A stretch of 64,000 nt of DNA from G020353115 sp964640125 (GTDB lineage Bacteria > Bacteroidota > Bacteroidia > Bacteroidales > VadinHA17), in NCBI GenBank assembly GCA_964640125.1, contig CAZXGG010000013.1:1-64000 (forward strand), read 5' to 3'. Below the pieces are notes generated by a model. That model did not search any database and was not told the origin of the DNA. It saw nothing but the letters and a program-made list of their open reading frames with translations. Positions 20,040-28,316 of this stretch are shown here, piece by piece (the first letter of the stretch is position 1; each line of letters opens with the position of its first letter). The translations under genes and the position numbers were made by a program.

Positions 20040-20561
20040 ATGAGCAACTTTAAAGAGGATCTTAGAAAAGTAGAAGCATTTGTATTTGACGTTGATGGAG
20101 TGTTGTCCTCCCAGATCATGCCCTTGCACCCGGACGGAGAACCCATGCGAACCATTAACATAAAAGATGGATATGCTCTTCAGCTTGCAGTTAAAAAATC
20201 GTATCCCATTGCAGTGATCACCGGTGGGAATTCCGATGCGGTAAGGAAACGGTTTGAAGGGTTGGGTATCACAGACATTTACCTCAGGGCACACGATAAG
20301 AAAGAGGATTTCCTGGAGTTCATCACAAAATATGATCTTCATCCCTCAAAAGTGCTCTACATGGGAGATGATCTTCCGGATTTTGAAGTGATGCAGCTTG
20401 TTGGCTTTCCAACCTGTCCGGCTGATGCAGTAGTTGAGATCAAACAGATATCGAAGTACATCTCCAATTATAATGGGGGAGATGGTTGTGTGAGGGATAT
20501 CCTGGAACAGGTTCTCAGGCTGCACAATAAATGGATGGATACTGATGCTTTTTCCTGGTAA
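20040..20561 (+). CDS. HAD phosphatase, KdsC-like
   Basis: 173 residues, the size of 3-deoxy-D-manno-octulosonate 8-phosphate phosphatases. HAD motif I is FDVDGVLSS, motif II AVITGGNS, and the late motif MGDDLPDFEVM coordinates Mg. There is no cap domain, as in tetrameric KdsC. A role in Kdo biosynthesis for lipopolysaccharide is possible, but several KdsC-like proteins act on other sugar phosphates. It lies between the DUF2520 protein gene and the UbiA-family gene, 11 bp before the latter. Confidence 0.82.
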   Translation: MSNFKEDLRKVEAFVFDVDGVLSSQIMPLHPDGEPMRTINIKDGYALQLAVKKSYPIAVITGGNSDAVRKRFEGLGITDIYLRAHDKKEDFLEFITKYDLHPSKVLYMGDDLPDFEVMQLVGFPTCPADAVVEIKQISKYISNYNGGDGCVRDILEQVLRLHNKWMDTDAFSW

Positions 20562-20572
20562 ACGATAACGCT

Positions 20573-21559
20573 ATGATCGCCTTTTTAAAGCTCATACGCA
20601 TTCAAAACCTGTTTATCGTTGCACTTACACAATATATGATGAGATGGTGTATCATCCATCCCATATTAAGCCACCTGACTGTCATACAAAACAACGAAGC
20701 CATCCGCTTACCGGCATTTGAGCTGCAATTCAGTGAGTTCAATTTTTTCCTTCTTGTTCTCTCAACGGTGTTCCTTACAGCAGCTGGTTATGTGATAAAT
20801 GACTATTTTGATGCCAAGACAGATTTACTCAATCATCCCGGAAAGGTGATCGTGGGCAAGGTCATTCCCCGGCGTATGGCTATGGCAAGTCATATCATAC
20901 TGAACATCCTGGGGATCGGTATTGGAGTCTATATCTCCTTTTTTGTGGGAATGCCCTTCCTGGTTATCATTTTCATTACAGTTTCCGGTTTACTCTGGTT
21001 CTATTCAACTACCTATAAAAGGCAGTTTCTGATTGGTAACCTGATCGTTGCACTGCTTACCGCACTGGTACCCATTATTGTAGTGCTGTTTGAGATCCCG
21101 CTGCTGAACAGATCGTATGGTCATCTGCTATTGCAATACGACACATCCCTCAGTGTATTGGTAGCATGGGTCGCCGGGTTCTCCTTTTTTGCCTTCATTA
21201 CAACCCTGACCAGGGAGATCATTAAAGATATCGAGGATTTTGAAGGGGATAGTGCATACGGTCGAAGAACCTTGCCCATTGTGCTTGGTGTTCCAAAATC
21301 AAAATGGATTGTTGTTGGCTTACATATCATCACCGTTGCAGCACTGGTATTTGTCTATTTCAACTACCTGAGAGATAATATCACCCTGATCTATATGAGT
21401 GTAACCTTGCTTTTACCTTACATTCTGTTGTCATACCGGATAGTTAAAGCAGATAAAAAATCAGATTATCATTTTGCCAGCAACCTGTCGAAGTTTATCA
21501 TGTTAGCCGGAATTTTCTATTCATTGGTTGTTTATTATATCATTTCCGTTAGGTTTTAG
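20573..21559 (+). CDS. UbiA-family prenyltransferase (GGGP-transferase-like)
   Basis: 328 residues with about eight to nine membrane helices. The two Asp-rich prenyl-diphosphate sites are visible: NDYFDAKTDLLNHP and DIEDFEGDSAYGRR. Bacteroidota proteins of this kind are often annotated as geranylgeranylglycerol-phosphate geranylgeranyltransferase, an archaeal ether-lipid enzyme, but the real acceptor in these bacteria is uncertain. It is followed immediately by maf, with the stop at 21557-21559, and shares the KdsC-like neighbour, suggesting an envelope-related operon. Confidence 0.78.
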   Translation: MIAFLKLIRIQNLFIVALTQYMMRWCIIHPILSHLTVIQNNEAIRLPAFELQFSEFNFFLLVLSTVFLTAAGYVINDYFDAKTDLLNHPGKVIVGKVIPRRMAMASHIILNILGIGIGVYISFFVGMPFLVIIFITVSGLLWFYSTTYKRQFLIGNLIVALLTALVPIIVVLFEIPLLNRSYGHLLLQYDTSLSVLVAWVAGFSFFAFITTLTREIIKDIEDFEGDSAYGRRTLPIVLGVPKSKWIVVGLHIITVAALVFVYFNYLRDNITLIYMSVTLLLPYILLSYRIVKADKKSDYHFASNLSKFIMLAGIFYSLVVYYIISVRF

Positions 21560-21568
21560 GTGTTGTCA

Positions 21569-22156
21569 ATGTTGGAGAATATCAAAGGTAAGAAGGTGAT
21601 TCTCGCCTCAAAATCACCGCGTCGTCATTTCCTGTTGGGAGAACTTGGAATTGATTTTGAGATCGCGGAGAACCATGAGGTGGAAGAGGAATATCCCCCG
21701 GACATGATACCCGAAGAGATACCGGTATACCTGGCACGAAAAAAAGCAGAAGAATTCTCCGGAACCCTCAGTCAGGATACCATTTTGATCACTGCCGATA
21801 CAATTGTATGGTGCGACGGGAGTGTCCTTAACAAACCCACGGATAGAGAAGATGCCTTCCGGATTTTAAAGAAATTATCGGGGAACAAGCACACTGTGGT
21901 TACCGGAGTCTGCATTCTTTCACTGGACAAAGAGGTGTCCTTTTATGCAACCACCGATGTCTATTTTGCAGCCCTTACTGAAGAGGAGATTGATCATTAC
22001 CTGAAGGAGTATAAACCGTATGACAAAGCCGGTGCCTATGGTATTCAGGAATGGATCGGCTATATTGGCATTGAAAAAATCGATGGTTCATATTTTAACG
22101 TGATGGGACTTCCCATCCAGAAACTATATCGGGAACTGAAAAATTTTAATCCTTAA
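21569..22156 (+). CDS. maf: Maf-family nucleoside triphosphate pyrophosphatase
   Basis: 195 residues from the ATG at 21569; an in-frame GTG at 21560, directly after the preceding stop, would add three residues. The motif LASKSPRRHFLLGELG is the Maf signature, and ADTIVWCDG and TGVCI follow as expected. Maf/YhdE proteins hydrolyse dTTP, UTP or modified pyrimidine nucleotides and may act in nucleotide-pool cleaning and septation arrest. It is probably cotranscribed with the UbiA gene and the S46 peptidase gene 10 bp downstream. Confidence 0.9.
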   Translation: MLENIKGKKVILASKSPRRHFLLGELGIDFEIAENHEVEEEYPPDMIPEEIPVYLARKKAEEFSGTLSQDTILITADTIVWCDGSVLNKPTDREDAFRILKKLSGNKHTVVTGVCILSLDKEVSFYATTDVYFAALTEEEIDHYLKEYKPYDKAGAYGIQEWIGYIGIEKIDGSYFNVMGLPIQKLYRELKNFNP

Positions 22157-22166
22157 TGTTCGCATT

Positions 22167-24332
22167 ATGATAAAAAGAATAATCGCCGGTTTATTGACCC
22201 TGGTAATCATTACTCATTTCGTTGCCAGGGCAGACGAGGGGATGTGGATCCCACTTCTTCTCGAAAAATACAATATCAGCATCATGCAGGAGAACGGGTT
22301 TAAGCTGACTGCTGAAGATATTTACAGCATCAATCAGGCATGCATGAAAGATGCCGTGGTCAATTTTGGGGGATGTACAGCCGAATTGATCTCGGGTGAG
22401 GGGTTGATCATTACCAATCACCATTGCGGAGAAGGCCGCATCCGGGCACACTCGACTGTTGAGAACGATTACCTGACAAATGGTTTCTGGGCAATGAGCA
22501 GGGATGAGGAATTACCGAATCCCGGTTTACGGGTTTCCATCCTGATCCGGATGGAAGATGTTACGGATGAGATCCTGAATGTCCTGGATGATGGGATGGA
22601 TGAGAAAACAAGGCAGGAGGCGATTCGAAATACAAGTAACGAACTGGTTGCAGAGGCAACCCGCGAAACGCACTATACAGCAAACATCAGACCCTTTTAC
22701 CTGGGTAACCAGTATTTCCTGTTTGTGAATGAGGTGTTCTACGACGTGCGACTGGTGGGTGCCCCTCCGGCAGCTATTGGCAGTTTTGGAGGGGATACTG
22801 ACAACTGGATGTGGCCAAGACATACCGGTGATTTTTCACTGTTCAGGATCTATGCCGGACAAGATAACATGCCAGCACCCTATTCCGCTGAAAATGTACC
22901 CTATAAACCGAAAAAATTCTTTCCCATCTCATTGAAAGGAGTTCAGGAAGATGACTTTACCATGGTCTTTGGCTACCCCGGCAGCACCTTCGAATACAAG
23001 CCTTCATTTCATCTTGAAATGTTGTCCCGGCACATAAATCCGGAATTCATAAAAGTGAGGGGTAAAAAAATTGAGATCATTGATGCTGCAATGAACCAAA
23101 GCCCTAAAATCCGGATCCAGTATACTTCAAAAGCTTCCGGGATCAGCAATTCCTGGAAACGATGGATAGGAGAGACTAAGGGGCTGGAAAAGTTGGATGC
23201 CATTGCAAAGAAAAAGAAGTTCGAAGAGGCATTCCAGGAGTGGGCTGATGCGGATGAAGCGAGAAAAAAAGCATATGGAGATATACTGAGCCAGTATGAA
23301 AAAATATACGAGCAATTAACCGATTATACCTTTCTGGATAATTATTACAATGAAACATTTTTCAGGAGAGGGATTGAAGTCGTTTCGTTTGCAGGTCAGT
23401 TTGTGTCGCTTGCAGATCTTGTTGATTCGGATGCCGCTGATGAGGAAATCGGGAATGCGGTAGAAAGACTTACATCACAGACTGAGCGGTTCTTTAACGA
23501 TTATGATAAACCGACCGATCAAAAACTGTTCGTGGCATTACTTACTCTCTTTAGTGAAAACGTAACTCCGGAATATCAACCGGAAAGCGTTAAACAGGCT
23601 AACCAGAAGTATTCCGGTGATTTTAACGGATATGCCGATTGGTTCTATAAGAAAACAATTTTTGCTGATCAGCAACAGGTGCTTGATTTCCTGGCTTCCT
23701 TTACGGCAAAAAAGGCAAAAAAGATCCTGAAAGATCCCGCCTGCCAGTTGTTTATGGAAGCAAGCATGATAGATGTTTTGCAGATCCTGCCCGAATACAA
23801 TAAGTTGAATGAGGATCTTCGTAAACTGGACAGGATCTACATGAAGGCACAGATGGAATTTCAGTCGGAAAAGGTGTTTTATCCCGATGCCAACAGTACC
23901 CTGCGGGTAACCTATGGGAAGGTTAAAGGATACTACCCGAGAGATGCAGAATATTTTCTTCACTACACTACCCTGGGAGGGATCATAGAGAAAGATAATC
24001 CCGAAATTTACGATTATGATGTGCCGGATAAACTGAAGGAACTCTATCGTGCCCGCGACTACGGGAGGTATGGGGAAAACAATCAAATGCATGTCTGTTT
24101 TATTGCTACTAATCATACGACAGGGGGAAACTCGGGAAGTCCGGTTATCAATGCGGAAGGACACCTGATCGGAGTGAATTTTGACCGTGCATGGGAAGGG
24201 GTGATGAGTGATCTGATGTACAATCCTGAGAAATGCAGAAACATCTCCCTGGATATCCGGTTTGCCCTGTTTATCATCGATAAATTTGCCGGCGCCGGAT
24301 ACCTGCTTGAGGAGATGGAATTGGTGGAGTGA
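22167..24332 (+). CDS. S46 dipeptidyl peptidase, DPP11 type (Asp/Glu specific)
   Basis: 721 residues with a signal peptide (residues 1-22), so it acts in the periplasm. The catalytic histidine lies in IITNHHCGEG near residue 85 and the catalytic serine is Ser656 in GGNSGSPV. Eighteen residues after the serine stands Arg674 (GVNFDRAWEG). In S46 enzymes an arginine at this position selects acidic P1 residues (DPP11) while glycine gives DPP7, so Asp/Glu specificity is predicted. Such enzymes release dipeptides for uptake in amino-acid-using Bacteroidota. It ends an apparent operon; a heptad-repeat array follows the stop. Confidence 0.9.
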   Translation: MIKRIIAGLLTLVIITHFVARADEGMWIPLLLEKYNISIMQENGFKLTAEDIYSINQACMKDAVVNFGGCTAELISGEGLIITNHHCGEGRIRAHSTVENDYLTNGFWAMSRDEELPNPGLRVSILIRMEDVTDEILNVLDDGMDEKTRQEAIRNTSNELVAEATRETHYTANIRPFYLGNQYFLFVNEVFYDVRLVGAPPAAIGSFGGDTDNWMWPRHTGDFSLFRIYAGQDNMPAPYSAENVPYKPKKFFPISLKGVQEDDFTMVFGYPGSTFEYKPSFHLEMLSRHINPEFIKVRGKKIEIIDAAMNQSPKIRIQYTSKASGISNSWKRWIGETKGLEKLDAIAKKKKFEEAFQEWADADEARKKAYGDILSQYEKIYEQLTDYTFLDNYYNETFFRRGIEVVSFAGQFVSLADLVDSDAADEEIGNAVERLTSQTERFFNDYDKPTDQKLFVALLTLFSENVTPEYQPESVKQANQKYSGDFNGYADWFYKKTIFADQQQVLDFLASFTAKKAKKILKDPACQLFMEASMIDVLQILPEYNKLNEDLRKLDRIYMKAQMEFQSEKVFYPDANSTLRVTYGKVKGYYPRDAEYFLHYTTLGGIIEKDNPEIYDYDVPDKLKELYRARDYGRYGENNQMHVCFIATNHTTGGNSGSPVINAEGHLIGVNFDRAWEGVMSDLMYNPEKCRNISLDIRFALFIIDKFAGAGYLLEEMELVE

Positions 24333-24349
24333 GTGAGGGGAAAGTAATT

Positions 24350-24506
24350 GGTGCTGGGTCCTGGGTACTTGGTAAGAAGAAATGAGAAATGAGAAGTGAG
24401 AAGTGAATGGGGGAGAGAAGGAGAAAAGTCACCAGTCTTCAGTCAGCAGTCTGCAGTGAGGAAAGGACAAAATGGACAGGTCCTCGTTGCTCGGTACTCG
24501 ATAAAA
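24350..24506. repeat. Heptad-periodic intergenic arrays (3' of S46 peptidase)
   Basis: Several short runs with a 7-bp period follow one another: GGTGCTG GGTCCTG from 24350, AGAAATG AGAAATG AGAAGTG further on, CAGTCTT CAGTCAG CAGTCTG CAGTGAG at 24433-24460, and GTCCTCG TTGCTCG GTACTCG near 24479. Units differ but keep the same phase within a run. No gene is seen in 24333-24613. Confidence 0.75.
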
Positions 24507-24613
24507 AAGGAAATTCGGGATGAGTTGTGTAGAATAGACTAATAAAACGTCCCGAAGGGATTGACAGGGAATAGGCCCTGCCTGCGTAGGCAGGTGGAAA
24601 CTGAAAACCAATT

Positions 24614-25869
24614 GTGCAACAATTTACCCAGATAGGCGTTGTTAAAAACCGGTTTAATGAGCCGGCAGAACCTGCTGTGATAAAAGNNNNNNNNNNNNNN
24701 NNNNNNNNNNNNNNNNNNNNNNNNNNNNNNNNNNNNNNNNNNNNNNNNNNNNNNNNNNNNNNNNNNNNNNNNNNNNNNNNNNNNNNATAGGCGTTGTTAA
24801 AAACCGGTTTAATGAGCCGGCAGAACCTGCTGTGATAAAAGCGGAGGAGAGCATGATAGAGGTTTCCAGTGAGTTCTCTGAAGGATTGTTCAGGATTGAG
24901 GACTCGAAATACCTCGATATCCTTTTCCTGTTCGACCGTTCAAAAGGTTTCAACCTGAAGGGCCCGGTCTTCTCGGGTGAAGTAAAAGGAGTATTCGCCT
25001 CCAGGAGCCCCCACAGGCCGTCTCCTGTAGGCCTTTCAACGGTTAAATTACTCAGCCGGTCAGATAAAGAGCTGGTGGTATCGGGTCTGGATGCTTTGAA
25101 TGGTTCCCCGGTAATTGATATTAAGCCCTCTGATAGAACCTTTTCCGATGAGGAACTGGAAGTAATCCGGTATAACAACATGAAAGCAAATCCAAGAAAG
25201 GAGATCGGACAATACATCCAGGCAGGACGATTGGACAGGCTTTTGATCATGGCGGCACAACTGCATGGGCATTATTGTCCGGGGCTGGCTCTGGGTGTCA
25301 TCGCCGGTGCACACGCTATGCAGGAATTGGATCCGCATTCTGACGGACTGGAAGAGCTGTTAGCCATCGTTGAAACCAATAACTGTTTTACGGATGGTAT
25401 TCAGTTTGTTACAGGCTGTAGTTTTGGAAATAATGCTTTGATTTTCAAAGATACCGGCAAAGTAGCCTGTTCCCTGGTGGATCGAAACGGGGAAGGGATA
25501 CGGTTTGTGATGAAGCAGGAAGCACAGGAATACATGCATGCTGTTTATCCTGAATTTTCATCTGCATTCGATAAGGTTGTCGATGATCACGATCGTAGCG
25601 TTGAAACCGTTACAGAGTTCAAAACCGGGGGTCTCAAAAAAGCGTTTGCCGTTCTTGATCTGGATTTTGATCATTTGTTTATACGTCAGACACTGAAAGA
25701 TACTGCTGTCCCTGAATATGCTCCTACGCATGAAAGCCTGGTTTGTTCAAACTGCAATGAGAGCATCATGGCTTCCCGGAGCATTGAAAAGGAGGGAAAG
25801 ATATATTGCCTGGAATGTGCCGGGAAAACCGTTAACCGGCTCACCGGTGCTGGCATTATTACTGAATGA
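24614..25869 (+). CDS. TrmO/TsaA-like domain fused to FmdE and a zinc ribbon (interrupted by a scaffold gap)
   Basis: As written, the frame is split by 100 Ns at 24687-24786. The 55 bases before the gap (24632-24686) are identical to those after it (24787-24841). Collapsing the duplicate gives one open frame of about 366 residues from a GTG at 24614 (QQFTQIGVVKNRFNEPAEP). Domain 1 is TsaA/TrmO-like, with VFASRSPHRPSPVGLS; TrmO methylates t6A37 of tRNA. Domain 2 is FmdE-like, with HGHYCPGLALGVIAG, found in formylmethanofuran dehydrogenase subunit E and its relatives. The C-terminus is a CSNC...CLEC zinc ribbon. The function of the fusion is unknown; it lies beside hydrogenase and nickel genes. 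Confidence 0.75.
24687..24786. other. Scaffold gap of 100 Ns flanked by 55-bp identical ends
   Basis: The run is exactly 100 N, a standard placeholder. The 55 bp on each side are the same sequence in the same orientation, as expected when two contigs that overlap were joined without merging. The protein frame becomes continuous once the overlap is collapsed. Confidence 0.9.
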
Positions 25870-25875
25870 TTTTTT

Positions 25876-25883
25876 TATCTTTG
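25876..25883 (+). promoter_or_regulatory. Bacteroidota-type -7 box upstream of the UreH-like gene
   Basis: TATCTTTG matches TAnnTTTG exactly and lies 15 bp before the ATG at 25899, which would give a very short leader. A clear -33 TTG box was not seen. Confidence 0.4.
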
Positions 25884-25898
25884 TCAAATTAATTTGTT

Positions 25899-26612
25899 AT
25901 GCTTTCAACTGAAATTCAAATACTGCTCGTAACTGCAGCATCCATAGGGTTTTTTCATACCCTGCTGGGGCCGGATCACTATCTGCCGTTTATTGTCATG
26001 GCCAGAGCCAGACAATGGTCTATGGTTAAAACAACGTGGGTTACCATTGCCTGCGGAGTGGGGCATGTCGGTAGTTCAATCCTTCTTGGTTTGATAGGAA
26101 TTGCATTTGGGATCGGCATCAACAGGTTAACGGGCATCGAATCGGTGCGGGGCAGCATAGCCGGGTGGTTATTTATTGCTTTCGGGCTGGTCTATTTTAT
26201 CTGGGGACTCCGCAGAGCTTACCGTAACAAACCGCATAAGCACATTCATGTTCACGAAAATGGAACCTACCATACCCACGATCATGTACATCAGGAAAAC
26301 CATGTACATGTTCATGATGATCATAAAAAGAACCTTACCCCCTGGATATTATTTGTCATTTTCATCCTTGGCCCCTGTGAGCCGCTAATTCCAATACTGA
26401 TGTATCCAGCAGCACAAAACAGCATGTCAGGCCTGGTTCTGATCAGCATCGTTTTCGGATTGGTAACGATACTCACTATGTTATCCATTGTGCTGGTCAG
26501 CACGTTTGGAATCAGCTTTCTGCCCCTCGGCAAGCTCGAGCGGTTTACACATGCCATCGCCGGCGCCATTATCCTGTTGAGTGGAATCGGGATCCAGTTT
26601 TTGGGGTTGTAG
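25899..26612 (+). CDS. UreH/NicO-like membrane protein with a histidine-rich loop, probable nickel transporter
   Basis: 237 residues with about six membrane helices. The first helix contains GFFHTLLGPDHYLPF, a His/Asp pattern that resembles the metal site of NiCoT/UreH/RcnA-type transporters. Between helices 3 and 4 a loop of roughly 35 residues carries many histidines (for example HKHIHVHENGTYHTHDH), well suited to binding nickel. The location within a [NiFe]-hydrogenase island makes nickel handling the most likely job. Direction of transport cannot be told. Annotators may name this family sulfite exporter TauE/SafE-like. Confidence 0.72.
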   Translation: MLSTEIQILLVTAASIGFFHTLLGPDHYLPFIVMARARQWSMVKTTWVTIACGVGHVGSSILLGLIGIAFGIGINRLTGIESVRGSIAGWLFIAFGLVYFIWGLRRAYRNKPHKHIHVHENGTYHTHDHVHQENHVHVHDDHKKNLTPWILFVIFILGPCEPLIPILMYPAAQNSMSGLVLISIVFGLVTILTMLSIVLVSTFGISFLPLGKLERFTHAIAGAIILLSGIGIQFLGL

Positions 26613-26623
26613 AAGTAGTAACA

Positions 26624-26658
26624 GTTCAAGGTACAGAGTTCAGGGTACAGAGTTATCA
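26624..26658. repeat. Heptad-periodic array, inverted relative to the 27062-27300 array
   Basis: GTTCAAG GTACAGA GTTCAGG GTACAGA GTTATCA in perfect 7-bp phase. Its GTACAGAGTTCAGG unit is the reverse complement of the unit repeated at 27062-27300, so the gene between them is bracketed by inverted arrays. The last heptad overlaps the stop codon of that gene. Confidence 0.8.
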
Positions 26659-27045
26659 GTCAAATCGGTAACCTTTTTGGTTAGTTCCTTTTAAGTACTT
26701 AATCAGCCCGGATAGTAATGAGATTGTTTCATCGGCCAGCTCATAGCCAGTTTGAAATTCTTCTTCTGTGATGTATTCAGAATCAAACGCTCTGTAAAGT
26801 TGCGATTGCAATTCACCTCCAGATCCACGGGCAATGGATAGAAAATGACAAAATTCCTTATTCCCTCCTCTGGTAAAACCTTCCGAAATATTATCCATTA
26901 CCGAACCGGATGAATTTAGCATTTGATCTGCTAAACCATAATCTTTCTTTGCAATGATCTTTTTTCGAATCTGAAAAATAAACTTACATAATTCCCTCGC
27001 CTTTTTCCAACAATCCAGATCCTCAAATCTTTTAATTGTAGCCAT
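26656..27045 (-). CDS. Four-helix-bundle protein (S23/IVP family)
   Basis: 129 residues starting MATIKRFEDLDCWKKARELC, with NISEGFTRGGNKEFCHFLSIARGS-type sequence in the middle, which is the signature of the family first found in the intervening sequences of 23S rRNA genes (TIGR02436-type). Family members form four-helix bundles; the cellular role is unclear, and the related Avd protein works with reverse transcriptases in diversity-generating retroelements. Here it stands alone and is bracketed by inverted copies of the same heptad-repeat array, 17 bp from its start and overlapping its stop. Confidence 0.85.
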   Translation of the reverse strand: MATIKRFEDLDCWKKARELCKFIFQIRKKIIAKKDYGLADQMLNSSGSVMDNISEGFTRGGNKEFCHFLSIARGSGGELQSQLYRAFDSEYITEEEFQTGYELADETISLLSGLIKYLKGTNQKGYRFD

Positions 27046-27061
27046 TATAGTACCTTTATCT

Positions 27062-27300
27062 CTGTACCCTGAACTCTGTACCCTGAACTCTGTACCCTGA
27101 ACTCTGTACCCTGAACTCTGNNNNNNNNNNNNNNNNNNNNNNNNNNNNNNNNNNNNNNNNNNNNNNNNNNNNNNNNNNNNNNNNNNNNNNNNNNNNNNNN
27201 NNNNNNNNNNNNNNNNNNNNACCCTGAACTCTGTACCCTGAACTCTGTACCCTGAACTCTGTACCCTGAACTCTGTACCCTGAACTCTGTACCCTGAACT
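27062..27300. repeat. Tandem 14-bp repeat array (ACCCTGAACTCTGT), interrupted by a gap
   Basis: The unit ACCCTGAACTCTGT, itself two heptads, is repeated about four times before the N run (27121-27220) and about 5.7 times after it, without sequence change. The array ends inside the stop codon of the DHOD-like gene at 27300. The true copy number is unknown because the assembly broke here. Confidence 0.95.
27121..27220. other. Scaffold gap of 100 Ns inside a tandem repeat
   Basis: Exactly 100 N placed within the 14-bp tandem array, where short reads could not resolve the copy number. The real length may be shorter or longer. Confidence 0.95.
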
Positions 27301-28280
27301 TATTCCATTTCCCCCATCGTCTTCTTAATGAACTGTATCCGTTCAAAAGCAGCAGCATTTTCTTTCCGAACCATTTTTCCTTGAAAATCACTCACCACAT
27401 CATATCCGAATTTTTTCATCCATTGGATCATATCATCAATGATTTTGTTGATGTACTCGATGCCGTGTTTATAGAGTGTGCTGGCTACCTGTACTGCATC
27501 TGCCCCAACCAGGAGTTGTTTGATGATCGCTCCAGAATCATGAATTCCGGTACCGGCAGCCAGGCTGCACTTCAGTTCCGGTGATAAGACGCTGATCCAG
27601 CGCAATGCTTCGGTTGCCTCCTGTGGCGAACTGATGATGTTGCTTGATACCAGGCTCATTTTGTTGATGTCGATATCCGGCCGGTAAAACCGGTTGAAGA
27701 GAACAAGCGCATCGGCACCGGCTTCATCTAGGTGATGGGCGATCTTATAAAGGTTGGTAAAACTATTACCCAGTTTCACGGCAACCGGAATGGTACAATT
27801 CTTTTTGACATCCTTGAGGATCTGGATGTACATGTTTTCAATCGTCTGACTGTCGACCTCTTTGTTAAAGGGGTAAATGGCAATGTTCAGTTCCAGTCCA
27901 TCCGCCCCGGCTTCCGCTATTCTGGAAGCAAAGGAGGTCCATTCACTGGCTGAGATGCAGTTGATGCTGGCGAATACCGGTATAGTAACGGAGGCCTTCG
28001 TCTCTTTGATGAGATTCAGGTAAGCATCAACACCCTCCTTTTTAGAAAATTTATTCAGGTATTCGATAGCTTCGGGATACCAGAAGTACATATCCTCCTG
28101 TTCCATCAGTGCTTTTGGGTCGTGGATCAATTGCTCTTCGAAAAGAGATTTCAGGATTACGGCTCCGGCACCACTTTCTGCGATTCGCTTTATGCGGTCA
28201 ACCGATTTTGTAAGTCCTGAACTGCTAACAATAATGGGATTGCGCAGGGTTAATCCCATATACTCTGTAGTGAGATTCAT
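27300..28280 (-). CDS. Dihydroorotate dehydrogenase-like flavoprotein of the hox operon
   Basis: 326 residues with the TIM-barrel pattern of DHOD/PreA proteins: MGLTLRNPIIVSSSGLTKS at the start, PVAVKLGNSFTN in the middle and AAGTGIHDSG with GADAVQVAST near the end, as needed for FMN binding. The catalytic strand, normally NxSCPN in DHOD, reads ELNIAIYPFN, so the catalytic Cys/Ser base is missing and dihydroorotate oxidation is doubtful. It is the last gene of the minus-strand hydrogenase operon, 36 bp after the protease gene, suggesting a redox role linked to NAD(P)H. Confidence 0.8.
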   Translation of the reverse strand: MNLTTEYMGLTLRNPIIVSSSGLTKSVDRIKRIAESGAGAVILKSLFEEQLIHDPKALMEQEDMYFWYPEAIEYLNKFSKKEGVDAYLNLIKETKASVTIPVFASINCISASEWTSFASRIAEAGADGLELNIAIYPFNKEVDSQTIENMYIQILKDVKKNCTIPVAVKLGNSFTNLYKIAHHLDEAGADALVLFNRFYRPDIDINKMSLVSSNIISSPQEATEALRWISVLSPELKCSLAAGTGIHDSGAIIKQLLVGADAVQVASTLYKHGIEYINKIIDDMIQWMKKFGYDVVSDFQGKMVRKENAAAFERIQFIKKTMGEME

Positions 28281-28316
28281 AGCTCTGTTTTATTTTGTTT
28301 AGGTTATGTGTTAAAA

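Noticed and set aside
23538..24164. 208-codon open frame on the minus strand
   Set aside because: Antisense to the S46 peptidase, which is clearly the coding strand there.
24632..24841. Attachment-site type direct repeat flanking an inserted element
   Set aside because: Only Ns lie between the 55-bp copies and the reading frame joins when they are merged; an assembly overlap explains it.
27062..27300. CRISPR array
   Set aside because: The 14-bp units are directly adjacent with no spacers and no cas genes are present.
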